IMG/VR virus record: IMGVR_UViG_3300025679_000011
Span: 1 to 44,444 of that record
From: a virus
Reading direction: 5' to 3' (one strand)
Length of the DNA: 44,444 nt
Of the stretch, positions 1 to 8,565 are shown piece after piece. Position 1 is the first letter of the stretch, and every line of letters starts with the position of its first letter. A program made the translations under genes and the position numbers. The notes beneath the pieces are model-generated. The model was not told the DNA's origin and did no database searches. It saw only the letters and a list, made by a program, of their open reading frames with translations.

Positions 1-127
1 AATACCAGAAACCCGCGCATTAAAAAGCTTTTGGAATTTTAAGCGTAACGCGTTAAGTATTCGCTTGCTCTGTGTGGTTACTGAATAATCCGGGGTAACG
101 TCGTCTGCATCCATTGCGGAAGTATTG
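1..127. repeat. Terminal direct repeat, left copy (assembly overlap)
   Basis: Bases 1-127 are identical to 44318-44444. A length of exactly 127 equals a common maximum assembler k-mer, so this is best read as the overlap left when a circular assembly graph is cut, not as a biological terminal repeat. It implies a circular or circularly permuted genome of 44,317 unique bases. Confidence 0.93.
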
Positions 128-309
128 CGGGCTAATCGTTCGAATTCCATTTTTGTGGCTTTCGTCATTGCAAAGACTAGAACCTCTAAATCGTGTTGAT
201 AGCGTAGTTTCAGGCTAACATTATATACGAGCGGAAGCCCACGGGCGTTAACTTTCCGTTTTCCTATCCATTCTTTTTTACTGCCCGAAAATGCGATCGT
301 CTGGGTCAT
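1..309 (-). CDS. MuF-like head morphogenesis protein, N-terminal part (continues at 44317)
   Basis: This is the 5' part of the gene whose 3' part lies at 43742-44317. Reading leftward from an ATG at 309-307, the frame is open to base 1 and continues in phase at 44317, giving a protein of 294 residues that begins [19 protein letters not shown]. The start lies inside the last codons of the portal gene, a 32-base overlap typical of this tightly packed operon. No strong Shine-Dalgarno sequence is visible, so internal methionines further down (near 141 or 114) are alternatives. The function is assigned from the C-terminal part. The gene is split only by the arbitrary cut of the circular contig. 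Confidence 0.8.
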   Translation of the reverse strand, partial: MTQTIAFSGSKKEWIGKRKVNARGLPLVYNVSLKLRYQHDLEVLVFAMTKATKMEFERLARNTSAMDADDVTPDYSVTTQSKRILNALRLKFQKLFNARVSGI

Positions 310-1834
310 TTTGCAATCCAGGTTCGAAAGGGGTTGTTATTTCTTCGCCGGGGTCGCCTTCCCCTGTAGCCTCTTCTTTCTCGACTTCGAGTCCGCTATA
401 GCCGGATTTTTTGTCTAATACGATTCGTTCGCGTTCATCTTGCGAGCTGATTGCACCCGAGGTGATGAGAGAAATCCCGGTTTCGGCTTTGAGCTTATTA
501 ATTTCGGCTTGTTCGATTGCATTCACGCTGGATAGCGGCTCCCATTTAATTTCGGTTTCAAAGGGGGCGACGCCAAATTTAGGGCAAATTTCGGAGCGAA
601 TCAAAAGCGCGTGATGACGTTCTAGGAATTCCGTTAGGTCGTTTTCCTGGATGCTTTCCAGCTCTTCATGATAGCTAGTCTCCTCATGTTCGCCCGTGGA
701 GTTGAAACCCTTCGGCGTTGTCCCTAGGAGCTTCGTAGCGGGCACGTTAGCAATCGCCGCGACGATTTGATATTGACTCATAATAACGTCGTCAAGGTCC
801 GCTAAGGACGTATCAAGCTGGGTTATCTTTTCGTCAGTATCCACAAACTGAGTTGCATAATTATCACGGTAGAGGGCGGCTTTTTGTATTTTTGTATCAA
901 AAAGCGCTTGATTGCCGATTGCTGCCTCTAAATCGACCTCATGAACCATTAATCGCTTGGTCATGGCTAATTGTGGCGCTTCGTTCGCGGTTCTTTCAGC
1001 GCAATAAACGCGTTCGTAAATTTTCTGAGGGACGGAAACGCCGCCATAGAGATACGTCGGTTTTAAGATGTCTGATAAAAATCCATTTCTAAAAATCATC
1101 AAATGGGTGTGGTGATAGCGCTTGCCGTTTACCCGCCACCAGGTCGGCGTGTAAAAAAACATACTTGTAGGGTCGGCCCCTGATTCCATGTCTAACTCGG
1201 GCGTAACCCAGTAAGGGTCAATTTGAGTTATACCCCGATAGGATTTTGGCGGCACGCCATCAAGATTGAATGGTTTCTCATAAAAATCGGGGTCATCGGA
1301 ATCGATTAGAAACAAGGCGATTCGAATACCGAAAACTCGGCCCATGGTGATGAATTCTTCCATGTTCTTTTTAATTTTGTATCTAACGTCGGCTTTGCGC
1401 ATTGCGTTTAGAATTTCTTTCGAAATCTCCACGCCTTCATTTGTGGTTATCTCGTAGCCGTTCCGAATGGCGTCGCGGGCGGGCAGATTGCATGCTTTGT
1501 ACACAAGCCAGTGTTGAGCAAGAATCGATGACGTTTGATTGCCGATAAAAGTTTGATTGCCAAACCACGAAAGAAGAGAGTTTGGGACTGTGTTTTGTGC
1601 TCCCCATAAGCTTTTAGGGCCGAAGATGCCTTGGTTGTCCATGGCGACGCCTTTAAGCGACGGGATATCCTCTGTCACTTCGCGTTGTATGCTGTGGGCT
1701 ATAAGCTCATCGAAGCTAGGCAGCCGGGGGGAGGCGGCTATGAATTCGCGCAAGCTTCGTCGTTTGGGCAAATTGGGCAAAATTGTTTCGGGCTGATTTT
1801 TGCCCATTAATTTTTTAAGTAAGTTAAACATCAT
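278..1834 (-). CDS. Phage portal protein (DUF1073 type)
   Basis: The 518-residue product is the expected size for a portal, the dodecameric ring at the capsid vertex through which DNA enters and leaves. A motif near residue 370, [17 protein letters not shown], followed by a YHEELESIQ segment, is characteristic of the DUF1073 portal family. The C-terminus is acidic. I choose ATG 1834 (MMFNLL) because AAAAGGG lies just upstream on the minus strand and the start overlaps the terminase stop by about ten bases; a longer reading frame to 1867 would run deeper into the terminase gene without its own ribosome site. It sits directly after the large terminase and before the MuF-like gene, the classical order. 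Confidence 0.9.
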   Translation of the reverse strand: MMFNLLKKLMGKNQPETILPNLPKRRSLREFIAASPRLPSFDELIAHSIQREVTEDIPSLKGVAMDNQGIFGPKSLWGAQNTVPNSLLSWFGNQTFIGNQTSSILAQHWLVYKACNLPARDAIRNGYEITTNEGVEISKEILNAMRKADVRYKIKKNMEEFITMGRVFGIRIALFLIDSDDPDFYEKPFNLDGVPPKSYRGITQIDPYWVTPELDMESGADPTSMFFYTPTWWRVNGKRYHHTHLMIFRNGFLSDILKPTYLYGGVSVPQKIYERVYCAERTANEAPQLAMTKRLMVHEVDLEAAIGNQALFDTKIQKAALYRDNYATQFVDTDEKITQLDTSLADLDDVIMSQYQIVAAIANVPATKLLGTTPKGFNSTGEHEETSYHEELESIQENDLTEFLERHHALLIRSEICPKFGVAPFETEIKWEPLSSVNAIEQAEINKLKAETGISLITSGAISSQDERERIVLDKKSGYSGLEVEKEEATGEGDPGEEITTPFEPGLQNDPDDRIFGQ

Positions 1835-3437
1835 AAAACCCTTTTGAACGGCGCGCAGTAGGGGCAAAGGCTATCATAACCGAGTCGGCCACATTCGGCG
1901 AGGGCGACCCGTTTGGGCTTTTGTCAATCAGTATTTTGCCCAAATTATTCTCAGAATATGTCGGTTGAGATAGCTCAATACAGAGCTTTGCCAAAAGCGG
2001 CAAATTCGGGTCGATAGAAATTATATTTTCGGGGCTTGTTTCAATTCCTTGAGTTACTGCTCTGTGAGTAAGCTCGAATAACCGTCGTAAATGCCACCAG
2101 CCTTGAGCTTTCGCATTCGCAAAGAAATCTAAATTTGTTCGCCCTTTTGTCTTTCTGTCTTTAAGCTCACCGGGACGCTTGAAAGGGTCTCCTTCGGGGT
2201 CCACGACTTCACCCGAGCCGCGAAACGGCGTAAACGATATTTTACTCGCCCCTCGTTTCTCATTGATAATTCTTGCATCTCCTCGAGCTGCTGCACCCAA
2301 TCCGTCTGAATCATAGTCGACCTCTTCATATCCTAAAATGTCCGCTGTATGAAAAGTTCTTTCTATTGTCTTAAAAATATCCGCGCCTTTCCCCGACCAC
2401 TCGTCAAGATATTCAATTAAAAAAGCATGGCGGCCGCATAACGCATTTTTATCACGCCCCTCGTCTGCAATGTCTAACCCTAATTTTCGCTTACCTTGAG
2501 GCGTGAAACCAAGTTTTAAATGCGCGCCCACGGCAGCTTGTACCCACGCAGAAGGAATCAAAACGCCTTCTTGGGACGCTGAGTAGTCTAAATCCAGCTC
2601 TTGCGCAATTACGACCGGGTCGTCAATTTCCGCGCATTTCTTATCATACCAAGCTTGGTCTTTGCGTGGGTCGCTTCGCCAATGGAATGAGAAAACATCT
2701 ATTTTTCCGCTGTGCCGTTTACGTCCGAATGGATTCGACATCCCGCAAGGTGTAGAAACATCAATTCTGCAGTTTGTGGTATTCGACAAAGACATTTCTG
2801 TTTTTTCTGGACGTGGTAAAAATGCCGCTTCATCCACAAAATAAATACCGGCTCGCGCACCGCGCCCGATACCGTCTCCAGCTTCCCCGGTAATTACGGA
2901 TTTTGATTCCGGGAATTCAACACGCATATAAGCGCTATGTTTTCTCGGGTCCCAGCTACCGCGAAATTCTTCGGGTAGATAAGTGATAAATTCTCGAACT
3001 TTATAGAGCAATGACTTCGGGTCCCCCTTAGTGTCCACATACTCTTCTTTACGGGAGCCAAAGCCAATCGTCATACCGTCGTTAAATAAACACAGTGTGG
3101 CGCTCACCGCGCACATGAGCCAAGAAACGCCCATTTCCCGAGACTTATCATTTAATCCGGGCCTTTGGCCTTTCCAGCAACTTATGAGCCAGTTTACCCA
3201 TTCTATTTGCCGGGGGAATAATAGAAAAGGCAATAAGGCAGGCTGTCCTATTTCAACATTCCGAGGGTCGATAGTAACGCCCCAATCAATAATAAATTGC
3301 GCGGGGTTTTCTCGATAGTATTTTTTTAGTAAAGGCAATTTGTCGGGATTAGCCCGAATATAGTTAAGCGATTCTAAACGATGCTCAAACACCCGCTTAT
3401 AGTCCGGGTGTTTGAAATCGAAATCAAACGGAAGCAT
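1824..3437 (-). CDS. terL: Terminase large subunit
   Basis: This is the ATPase-nuclease motor that cuts concatemers and pumps DNA through the portal. The 537 residues show an ATPase with a KSREMGVSW Walker A variant at 98-106 and Walker [10 protein letters not shown] ending near 206. A C-terminal RNase H-like nuclease follows, with an LGLDIAD motif near 319-325, a DYDSDG segment, and a final acidic [10 protein letters not shown] motif near the end. The length is normal for the family. The ATG at 3437 shares its A with the stop of the preceding gene (TAATG), indicating translational coupling, and the gene is followed immediately by the portal. It is unusual that TerS lies more than 4 kb away. 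Confidence 0.95.
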   Translation of the reverse strand: MLPFDFDFKHPDYKRVFEHRLESLNYIRANPDKLPLLKKYYRENPAQFIIDWGVTIDPRNVEIGQPALLPFLLFPRQIEWVNWLISCWKGQRPGLNDKSREMGVSWLMCAVSATLCLFNDGMTIGFGSRKEEYVDTKGDPKSLLYKVREFITYLPEEFRGSWDPRKHSAYMRVEFPESKSVITGEAGDGIGRGARAGIYFVDEAAFLPRPEKTEMSLSNTTNCRIDVSTPCGMSNPFGRKRHSGKIDVFSFHWRSDPRKDQAWYDKKCAEIDDPVVIAQELDLDYSASQEGVLIPSAWVQAAVGAHLKLGFTPQGKRKLGLDIADEGRDKNALCGRHAFLIEYLDEWSGKGADIFKTIERTFHTADILGYEEVDYDSDGLGAAARGDARIINEKRGASKISFTPFRGSGEVVDPEGDPFKRPGELKDRKTKGRTNLDFFANAKAQGWWHLRRLFELTHRAVTQGIETSPENIISIDPNLPLLAKLCIELSQPTYSENNLGKILIDKSPNGSPSPNVADSVMIAFAPTARRSKGFYDV

Positions 3438-3829
3438 TAGAGCGGCGCGACTACTGCAGGATTCAACGCAGAAGCGGCAACCGGGGCCACTGGTTCAACG
3501 GGCGCAACAGGTGCAACGGGAGCGGCAACCGGGGCCACTGGTTCAACGGGCGCAACAGGTGCAACGGGAGCGGCAACAACTGGAGCTGCCACTAAACTTG
3601 CATCCATCGGCACTTGCACGTTATCCACAAAACCAGCCGGAGGCGTTAGGCCGTTCGCATGCAAATGTGCAAGTAAACTTTGTACTTGGCCCTTAAGTAA
3701 AACGGCTGCAGTATGCAGCGTTAAACTATTGTGTGCCGCACCCATAAAATGCGACATTAAACTTTGTTTTTCTGCTTGTGCAATTGTTAATAAATTGCCC
3801 AATTCTGCGGCTACGGCTTCGATCGTCAT
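3437..3829 (-). CDS. Pro/Ala/Val-repeat protein upstream of terminase
   Basis: This is a 130-residue protein of unknown function. The N-terminal 85 residues look like a small helical domain ([18 protein letters not shown] onwards). The C-terminal third consists of a 16-residue unit of the type [16 protein letters not shown] repeated twice plus a remnant. ATG 3829 is preferred because AAGGTG lies six to seven bases upstream; the longer frame to 3877 would add a hydrophobic stretch without a ribosome site. It is cotranslated with TerL through a TAATG overlap. The low-complexity tail suggests a flexible linker or surface-exposed segment. I do not recognise the family. Confidence 0.8.
   Translation of the reverse strand: MTIEAVAAELGNLLTIAQAEKQSLMSHFMGAAHNSLTLHTAAVLLKGQVQSLLAHLHANGLTPPAGFVDNVQVPMDASLVAAPVVAAPVAPVAPVEPVAPVAAPVAPVAPVEPVAPVAASALNPAVVAPL
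3473..3568. repeat. 48-bp tandem repeat, two copies, inside a gene
   Basis: Bases 3473-3520 and 3521-3568 are the same 48-bp sequence, followed by a partial third copy. The unit is in frame and encodes 16 residues of the Pro/Ala/Val repeat. The perfect identity points to recent slippage or unequal recombination, so the repeat number may vary between isolates. Confidence 0.9.
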
Positions 3830-3873
3830 ATATGTCACCTTGGGATGGAAAAATAAAAATACGGCTAACGTTA

Positions 3874-4344
3874 TCATACTTTAATGAATGTTTGATAGTG
3901 CTGGATAAAGTCTTCGCCGTTCGCTGCACCCTTGCTAGAATTCCAATATTTTTTGTAATACGCATAAATAGCGTGAATATCATTCGCCTCTGGCAACGGT
4001 TCATCAAACCTAGAATACTCCATTCGCGCCATAATTGTTGCGTATTGTAAATCCCATATCATCCTAACCGGATTCGGTTTAAATGATGTACCCACAAAAG
4101 AAGAAATCATCGATTTTATTGCAGGCTGTCGTGATATTACATTAGCCCAACAATCATCGTATGTGGGTTCTTCCATTTCGTAAATCCCCATCGCTGGACC
4201 GCTTACTTGTGCAAGATATGTACCCCCTAACGATTCATGCGCCATCGTCGCTACCAATAATTCTTCAGCTTTAGGACAGTATTTCCCAATCATGCTTAAT
4301 CCCGGTCGAACTATTAAAGCCCTGAATTGCGTATTATTAATCAT
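3874..4344 (-). CDS. Putative endolysin (lysozyme/transglycosylase-like fold)
   Basis: The 156-residue product resembles phage muralytic proteins with a lysozyme-like fold: VATMAHESLGG near residues 31-41 would carry the catalytic glutamate. It is followed by QVSGPAMGIYEMEEPTYDD and a C-terminal AIYAYYKKYWNSSKGAANG segment, a layout I associate with small phage peptidoglycan hydrolases. If correct, it cleaves host cell wall glycan at lysis. No signal peptide is seen, so a holin would be needed. ATG 4344 overlaps the upstream stop (TGATG) and has AGGGG nine bases away; a TTG at 4347 is a weaker alternative. It could instead be a virion-associated muralytic enzyme. Confidence 0.62.
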   Translation of the reverse strand: MINNTQFRALIVRPGLSMIGKYCPKAEELLVATMAHESLGGTYLAQVSGPAMGIYEMEEPTYDDCWANVISRQPAIKSMISSFVGTSFKPNPVRMIWDLQYATIMARMEYSRFDEPLPEANDIHAIYAYYKKYWNSSKGAANGEDFIQHYQTFIKV

Positions 4345-4970
4345 CAATAAACCCCTACAGGCAACATCAAACCGTAAACATCAACAACTCCACCGGCTGC
4401 AAAGTTATATGTGGTTCCTACGCTGCCGTGCCCCGCATTGAAGACAAGGCGGCCACTCGTATATATCCCGGCTGTTGTGTTTTGTCCAAGCCCAAAAGTT
4501 TGGGTAAGACCCGTATTGCCGCCAGTGGGAATACCTTGATAAGTAACTCCAAAACGAATGCGCGGCTTTAAGTTGGCATTCATAAAAGACAATAAAATAT
4601 TCCCATCGAAAAGATCGGTTTGTATCGCATATGTTGAGCCTTGGTTCATAAGCTGGACCTGGTCTGTCGCCACAATTCCTGGGGTTGCCAAGGCGTAGGA
4701 CGCCGCCGTTCCGCCAACATAACTCTGGTTAACCACAAAGTTATTGGTGGTTGTTTGATAGGTGGGAGAGCCGCCACCTGTGGCCCATTGCCAACCTACT
4801 GCTGCGGTTGTTTGGTTAGCCCCAATGCCCAAATTACTCCAGCTTAAAAGATAGTAAGGGAACGCGGAATTAAAAAGCGTATTCGGAAAAACAATATAGG
4901 GACTCGCTGTAGCCGTTACAGAACCTAGCAAAGTTCTTCCGTCATTTATAGCATTTAAAAATTGTGCCAT
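4344..4970 (-). CDS. Probable virion surface or fibre-associated protein
   Basis: This 208-residue protein is rich in Gly, Ser, Thr, Asn and aromatic residues, with no charged helices. That composition is typical of beta-rich phage surface proteins. It lies in a block of fibre-like genes between the two terminase genes and is coupled by TGATG to the putative endolysin downstream. I do not recognise the family. The location suggests an accessory virion component such as a decoration or receptor-binding protein, but that is inference from composition and neighbours. Confidence 0.6.
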   Translation of the reverse strand: MAQFLNAINDGRTLLGSVTATASPYIVFPNTLFNSAFPYYLLSWSNLGIGANQTTAAVGWQWATGGGSPTYQTTTNNFVVNQSYVGGTAASYALATPGIVATDQVQLMNQGSTYAIQTDLFDGNILLSFMNANLKPRIRFGVTYQGIPTGGNTGLTQTFGLGQNTTAGIYTSGRLVFNAGHGSVGTTYNFAAGGVVDVYGLMLPVGVY

Positions 4971-4981
4971 AATTTTTTACC

Positions 4982-6025
4982 TTAAGTTACTAACCAGGAA
5001 CCTTGGCCGACTTGCGCCGCTAATTGTGTCGTAGAACATGCAATGAGTGTGATCGCATCGCCGATATTAGAACTTTGTAAACTGCCACCCGTTCCACTTG
5101 TGGTTGTATTAGGTCCAACAATGATGGATTGCCCCGAATTTTGCGCTATCTTAACGCCAAACGATGAAATATTTTGCACGAAGAATGTTTGCCCAACCAC
5201 AAAAGGAGTCGGCAAAGTAAGTGTTATTTGCGAAGAACCGTTTGTAAAGTATCCGGTGCTTGGCACCATGCTTTGATTTGAGGTGATTGTATTCCAACCC
5301 AAACCCGGAACTAAAGAAACCGCTTGTTGTGCGCAATATTCAATCACAATCACATAGCCGCTGCCCCCATTCCCGCCAGTCATAGAGCCTGTGGACCCGA
5401 AGTTGATCGCACCTGAACCACCACCGCCAGTATTAGCCACGCCGTTATTGCCGTTTACCGCCGAGCCAGTTACCGGGAATGCGCCGCCGCCAATCGTGCT
5501 TGCGCCGCCGCTACCTGAAACGCCATCGCCTGAAATATCAAGATAAGCATATTGTCCCACGCTGCCCGGCGCTACGTTGATAGCGGTTCCGCTTGAAACC
5601 GTGCCAGCGTTTGCGCCCGCGCCACCAAAAACCACGATACTAACCGCTGTTCCTGCTGTCGCATTACCGGGGCCACCGCCTAGCGCCGTTAACAATGAAC
5701 CGAAAGAAGTCGTGCCCCCTCCCGTTCCACTAGTTCCCGAAGCTCCAACGCCGCCCGCGCCGATTGTTACCGTTTGAGAGGCCCCTATCTGTGCGGCAGA
5801 CAGTAAAGCTTGTGTGGTGCCACCTGAACCACCCCCACCCCCTGCGGACGCAGTAGAGGGGCTGCTATTAGTGCTCCCGCCCCCGCTGCCACCGCCGCCG
5901 ATCGCATACACCATTGCTTCTACAAGTCCGCTCGACGGTGTGTAAGTGCCAGAAGTAGGAAAAACTTGCACATTAACGACGTTAATCGCCGGTGCAGGCG
6001 AATTTAAAGCATTATTCGTGGTCAT
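4982..6025 (-). CDS. Glycine-rich fibre/adhesin-like protein with shared C-terminal module
   Basis: The 347-residue product has a central region (about residues 38-230) with glycine runs such as GGGGSGGG and GGGGGSGG, like the polyglycine adhesins at phage tail-fibre tips. A C-terminal domain of about 100 residues follows (ITLTLPTPFVVGQTFFVQ to the end). The pattern LTLP, VGQTF, GQSIIVG, TTSGT, a serine-rich stretch and a closing QG also occurs, diverged, in the next two genes upstream (6063-6440 and 6469-7347). AAAAGGTG precedes the ATG. The likely role is host recognition. The Gly-rich part may form polyglycine-II helices. Confidence 0.7.
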   Translation of the reverse strand: MTTNNALNSPAPAINVVNVQVFPTSGTYTPSSGLVEAMVYAIGGGGSGGGSTNSSPSTASAGGGGGSGGTTQALLSAAQIGASQTVTIGAGGVGASGTSGTGGGTTSFGSLLTALGGGPGNATAGTAVSIVVFGGAGANAGTVSSGTAINVAPGSVGQYAYLDISGDGVSGSGGASTIGGGAFPVTGSAVNGNNGVANTGGGGSGAINFGSTGSMTGGNGGSGYVIVIEYCAQQAVSLVPGLGWNTITSNQSMVPSTGYFTNGSSQITLTLPTPFVVGQTFFVQNISSFGVKIAQNSGQSIIVGPNTTTSGTGGSLQSSNIGDAITLIACSTTQLAAQVGQGSWLVT

Positions 6026-6062
6026 AAAAATTCACCTTTTCAAAAACACCGACAATTTCAAC

Positions 6063-6440
6063 TTAGTTTAATGTGATGTTACCTTGTGAAACTGAAACGT
6101 CGAATTGCGTATTCGCTGTGGTGCAAGTGATAACCACACAATCGTAGACGTTTTGTGATTCGATGAAGCCCGTAGCCCCCGAAGTTGTGGCCTGATTACC
6201 AACGTTCATTTGCTGACCAGAACCTTGTGCAACTTTCCATCCGGTGTTACCAGCGCCAGCGCCGCGAATGACATATGTGTCACCAACTGCAGACGTTGCA
6301 GGCAAAGTAAAAACAGTCAAAGCCGCCGTTACATAGTTATTTGTATATTGCGTAAAAGCTGCAAGAGTTGCGGTTGCTGTGGTTTGATTAACTTGAGCCA
6401 CGCCCGAATTAGCGTTATTTACTGCATTTTGTGTAGCCAT
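6063..6440 (-). CDS. Small fibre-tip-like protein, shared C-terminal module
   Basis: This 125-residue protein consists largely of the module also found at the C-terminus of the neighbouring 292-residue protein: LTVFTLPATSAVGDTYVIRG, a GW turn, GQQMNVGNQ, SQNVYD, and TANTQFDVSVSQGN. It has a short helical N-terminus (MATQNAVNNANSGVAQVNQ). GGAGATTTTAAA precedes the ATG. It is probably a stand-alone paralogue of the receptor-binding module. Its exact virion position is unknown. Confidence 0.68.
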   Translation of the reverse strand: MATQNAVNNANSGVAQVNQTTATATLAAFTQYTNNYVTAALTVFTLPATSAVGDTYVIRGAGAGNTGWKVAQGSGQQMNVGNQATTSGATGFIESQNVYDCVVITCTTANTQFDVSVSQGNITLN

Positions 6441-6468
6441 TTTAAAATCTCCAAAGATTTAAAAAACA

Positions 6469-7347
6469 TTAAATTACCGTAACATTTCCTTGATTTACTG
6501 CAATTGAAAATTGAGTATTTGCAGTAATACAATTCACTTCGATTCTATCAAATTGATTTTGTGAGGCTACGCTTGTCGAGGCTGTTTGATTACCCACGGC
6601 TGCAGTTTGCCCAGCATTTACGTTTAAAATCCAACCACCCGAGCCTTTCCCAATGATTCGCGCCGTCCAACCGAATGCGACGGTAGAGGGTAAATGGAAA
6701 ACAGTTAAAGCCGTAGTATCTGCAACGTAATTATTGCCGTTTACAAGCGTCACAGGCGTTGTTGTTTGGTCTACCCACACACCAGAAGTATCAGGATTTG
6801 GAACCCACGTTAATTGGCCTGTCCCGTCATTTTGTGGAATCGTTCCGGGCGCGCCTTGTGAGGTAGGCATGAAGACATCGTAAGAAGTGATCGCACTAGG
6901 GGGCGCAGAAATACCCACATACCCGCCTAAAACGCCGGAGAGTACGTTATAGAGTCTTATCTTTGCAGCCGCACTTCCTGCAGTGCTGGGGGTGAAAATA
7001 AAAGGCGCGTTGCCTTTTGTTTGGAAACCTACGGAAACATTTGTATCCGAACCGAAACCCCCGATATATGGCGTTCCGCCCGCTGCAGCATTTGAAAATT
7101 GAAGGTAATTAACCGCACTAGCAACCGCTGCAAAATTTAAGATTGTATTTAAATTTACGTCAATTATGCCGCTAACGATTTTAATATATGACGGGAAACT
7201 AAGCGTTACAGCGCCAGTAGGAGCGCTTGCAATGATTTGATTCGGAGAACCTGCAATCGCTGTAACAGGGCCGCCACCGGGCGCGCCAATCTGCACATTG
7301 AAAACTTGCAGCCATTTATAAAAATCACTAGGACAAATAATACTCAT
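6469..7347 (-). CDS. Fibre-like structural protein with shared C-terminal module
   Basis: The 292-residue product has beta-rich, Gly/Ala/Ser/Thr-rich sequence throughout. Residues from about 205 onward repeat the module of the next gene: LTVFHLPSTVAFGWTARIIG, GW, GQTAAVGNQTAS, SQNQFD and TANTQFSIAVNQGN. The segment around residues 120-180 (STAGSAAAKIRLYN, YDVFMPTSQGAPGTIPQND) resembles segments common in phage fibre proteins. The start overlaps the preceding stop by ATGA. It probably acts in host attachment together with the two following genes. Confidence 0.7.
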   Translation of the reverse strand: MSIICPSDFYKWLQVFNVQIGAPGGGPVTAIAGSPNQIIASAPTGAVTLSFPSYIKIVSGIIDVNLNTILNFAAVASAVNYLQFSNAAAGGTPYIGGFGSDTNVSVGFQTKGNAPFIFTPSTAGSAAAKIRLYNVLSGVLGGYVGISAPPSAITSYDVFMPTSQGAPGTIPQNDGTGQLTWVPNPDTSGVWVDQTTTPVTLVNGNNYVADTTALTVFHLPSTVAFGWTARIIGKGSGGWILNVNAGQTAAVGNQTASTSVASQNQFDRIEVNCITANTQFSIAVNQGNVTVI

Positions 7348-7529
7348 GAGCTAACCCACCCAGAAATAGCGGTGATTACGGTTCCGTTATTCGTGTACGT
7401 TTGGGTATATGTTTTCGTTTGATATTCAACAACCATGGTTGCAACGAAAAAACCGTCCCATGTGATTGTGGTAGGGAGGGATGCAAGAGGCAGCATCGCC
7501 CCATCATCAGCTTGGACTGTATCGCTCAT
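7344..7529 (-). CDS. Small conserved-looking late protein, unknown function
   Basis: A 61-residue protein starting MSDTVQADDGA. The segment TWDGFFVATMVVEYQTKTYT followed by TNNGTVITAISGWV looks like a compact two-sheet domain, and I have the impression that short phage proteins with this pattern occur elsewhere. ATG 7529 is chosen over an upstream ATG (7544) because GAGG lies about eight bases before it. The gene is second in the late operon after TerS and overlaps the next gene by ATGA. Its function is unknown. Confidence 0.65.
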   Translation of the reverse strand: MSDTVQADDGAMLPLASLPTTITWDGFFVATMVVEYQTKTYTQTYTNNGTVITAISGWVSS

Positions 7530-7594
7530 TGGGGGGCCTCGCATTTGAGCGGTGAAGGTTTGTCGCGATTATATCCACAGACCAAGACCAGACG

Positions 7595-8065
7595 CTACGC
7601 CTTTCGCGTCATCATCTCCATGTACGCCTTAGCTGCTGCCTGCGCGTCTGTTGCATCCGAAGGGAGAGCCAGTAGGGTAGGGGTGGGTAGCTCCTTAAAA
7701 TCGTCTAGCGCCTCGCCTGGGGCGTCTGTCCACCCATCTTTGAACCTCAGTATCAAAGTGATCGCTTTTATGTCCCCGCCCTGTGCTACTTCGTGAAGTT
7801 TCATTTTCGTATTAAAAAGGGCGTCGGCTTGGCCTCGCCGGTATTCTCGCATGATGATCGGATTTTTCTTCGTCTCCATGCCCCAAGCGCCGATAGTGAT
7901 CCCGAAGTGATAGCACACGTCCCGAGGTCTCATGAAGTGATAGCCGAGCGCGTAAGCAATCTGGTCGATGTTTGGAGGGGGTGTCCACAAATGCGAAACG
8001 CAGGTCGTTAACTCCTTCCTCACTTTGTGTTGTTTAACTATCTTGTTTTTTCGAGGTCTTCCCAT
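7595..8065 (-). CDS. terS: Terminase small subunit (probable)
   Basis: This is the likely DNA-recognition subunit of the packaging motor, 156 residues. It begins MGRPRKNKIVKQ, the basic start typical of phage TerS proteins, and has a helical middle (CYHFGITIGAWGMETKKNP, RRGQADALFNTKMKLHEVA) and an acidic C-terminal third for oligomer or TerL contact. A segment reading LRFKDGW is also typical. ATG 8065 is taken as start; an in-frame GTG at 8077 is possible, and neither has a good ribosome site. It is the first gene of the long leftward late transcript. Confidence 0.75.
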   Translation of the reverse strand: MGRPRKNKIVKQHKVRKELTTCVSHLWTPPPNIDQIAYALGYHFMRPRDVCYHFGITIGAWGMETKKNPIIMREYRRGQADALFNTKMKLHEVAQGGDIKAITLILRFKDGWTDAPGEALDDFKELPTPTLLALPSDATDAQAAAKAYMEMMTRKA

Positions 8066-8111
8066 TTTGACACCCACAGAAAAAGGACTGAGCCAGCGGC
8101 CTAATTCAACA

Positions 8112-8121
8112 ATGATATCAT
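8112..8121. promoter_or_regulatory. Palindromic operator candidate ATGATATCAT, copy 1
   Basis: This is a perfect 10-bp palindrome, repeated exactly at 8192-8201 and nearly so at 13539-13548. On the minus strand it overlaps a TATGAT hexamer that could be the -10 element of the late promoter reading into TerS; no good -35 is visible there, so that promoter may need an activator. Confidence 0.5.
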
Positions 8122-8161
8122 ACTTTTTTCTACTGGTTGTTTGTACAGATTTTAAGGTGTT

Positions 8162-8190
8162 TTGACCTATGATTAAATCGGTTGTAAAAT
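8162..8190 (+). promoter_or_regulatory. Sigma70-type promoter reading into the gene-free region
   Basis: TTGACC at 8162-8167 and TAAAAT at 8185-8190 are separated by exactly 17 bases. The predicted start is near 8197, inside or next to the palindrome at 8192-8201, so a protein bound there would block it. The first gene downstream does not start until 8615, leaving a leader or RNA of about 400 bases. Confidence 0.65.
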
Positions 8191-8191
8191 A

Positions 8192-8201
8192 ATGATATCA
8201 T
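8192..8201. promoter_or_regulatory. Palindromic operator candidate ATGATATCAT, copy 2
   Basis: This is the second perfect copy, 80 bp from the first and placed at the expected transcription start of the 8162-8190 promoter. Position and identity suggest one regulator controls both the leftward late promoter region and this rightward promoter. Confidence 0.5.
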
Positions 8202-8204
8202 GTA

Positions 8205-8230
8205 AGTTAGCCAGTTGTGCTCGACTTAGA
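8205..8230. repeat. Long inverted repeat, left arm
   Basis: This 26-base arm pairs with 8533-8558 at 25 of 26 positions (one mismatch near the middle). The arms enclose 302 bases. It contains one CGACTTA element. In a transcript from the 8162 promoter it would begin just a few bases after the 5' end. Confidence 0.92.
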
Positions 8231-8485
8231 GAAAATTTACATCAGTCCAAAAAAAACGACCTTTCCGGCCATATTTTAAGCCATTGCAACCACTGTCTTT
8301 ATTTTTGACGACTTAGGACGGCTTAAAAATAGAAGCAAAGAAATATAGTAAGAATAGTAAGATTTAGAGTGTGTAAGATAAAAAATGGAAAATAGAGGCG
8401 TATGTATGGTGGATTTAGACTAAGATCTTTATAATAGGGGAGTATAAGATAGAATCTCTAAGTCGTAAAAAAAAATCCTGCGTAG

Positions 8486-8532
8486 ACCCTAGTGGCGCTA
8501 GGGTTTGCCCGCCGACTTATGGGGATAAGTCG
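8486..8532. other. Two adjacent perfect hairpins
   Basis: ACCCTAG at 8486-8492 pairs with CTAGGGT at 8498-8504 over a 5-base loop. CGACTTA at 8513-8519 pairs with TAAGTCG at 8526-8532 over a 6-base loop. Neither is followed by a T-run, so they look structural and not like terminators. The second hairpin directly adjoins the right arm of the long inverted repeat. Confidence 0.7.
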
Positions 8533-8558
8533 TCTAAGTCGAGAACAACTGGCTAACT
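8533..8558. repeat. Long inverted repeat, right arm
   Basis: This is the reverse complement of 8205-8230 with a single mismatch. It is followed by the tandem 10-mer and then the ribosome site of the 8615 gene. Confidence 0.92.
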
Positions 8559-8565
8559 AAGAAAA

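Noticed and set aside
1-127. Biological direct terminal repeat of the virion DNA
   Set aside because: The length is exactly 127, a standard assembler k-mer, and the repeat lies inside a coding gene. An assembly overlap is the simpler reading.
8192-8308. Short frame starting at ATG 8192 (MISCKLASC...) in the gene-free region
   Set aside because: Its ATG lies at or before the predicted transcription start, there is no ribosome site, and the frame covers the inverted-repeat arm.
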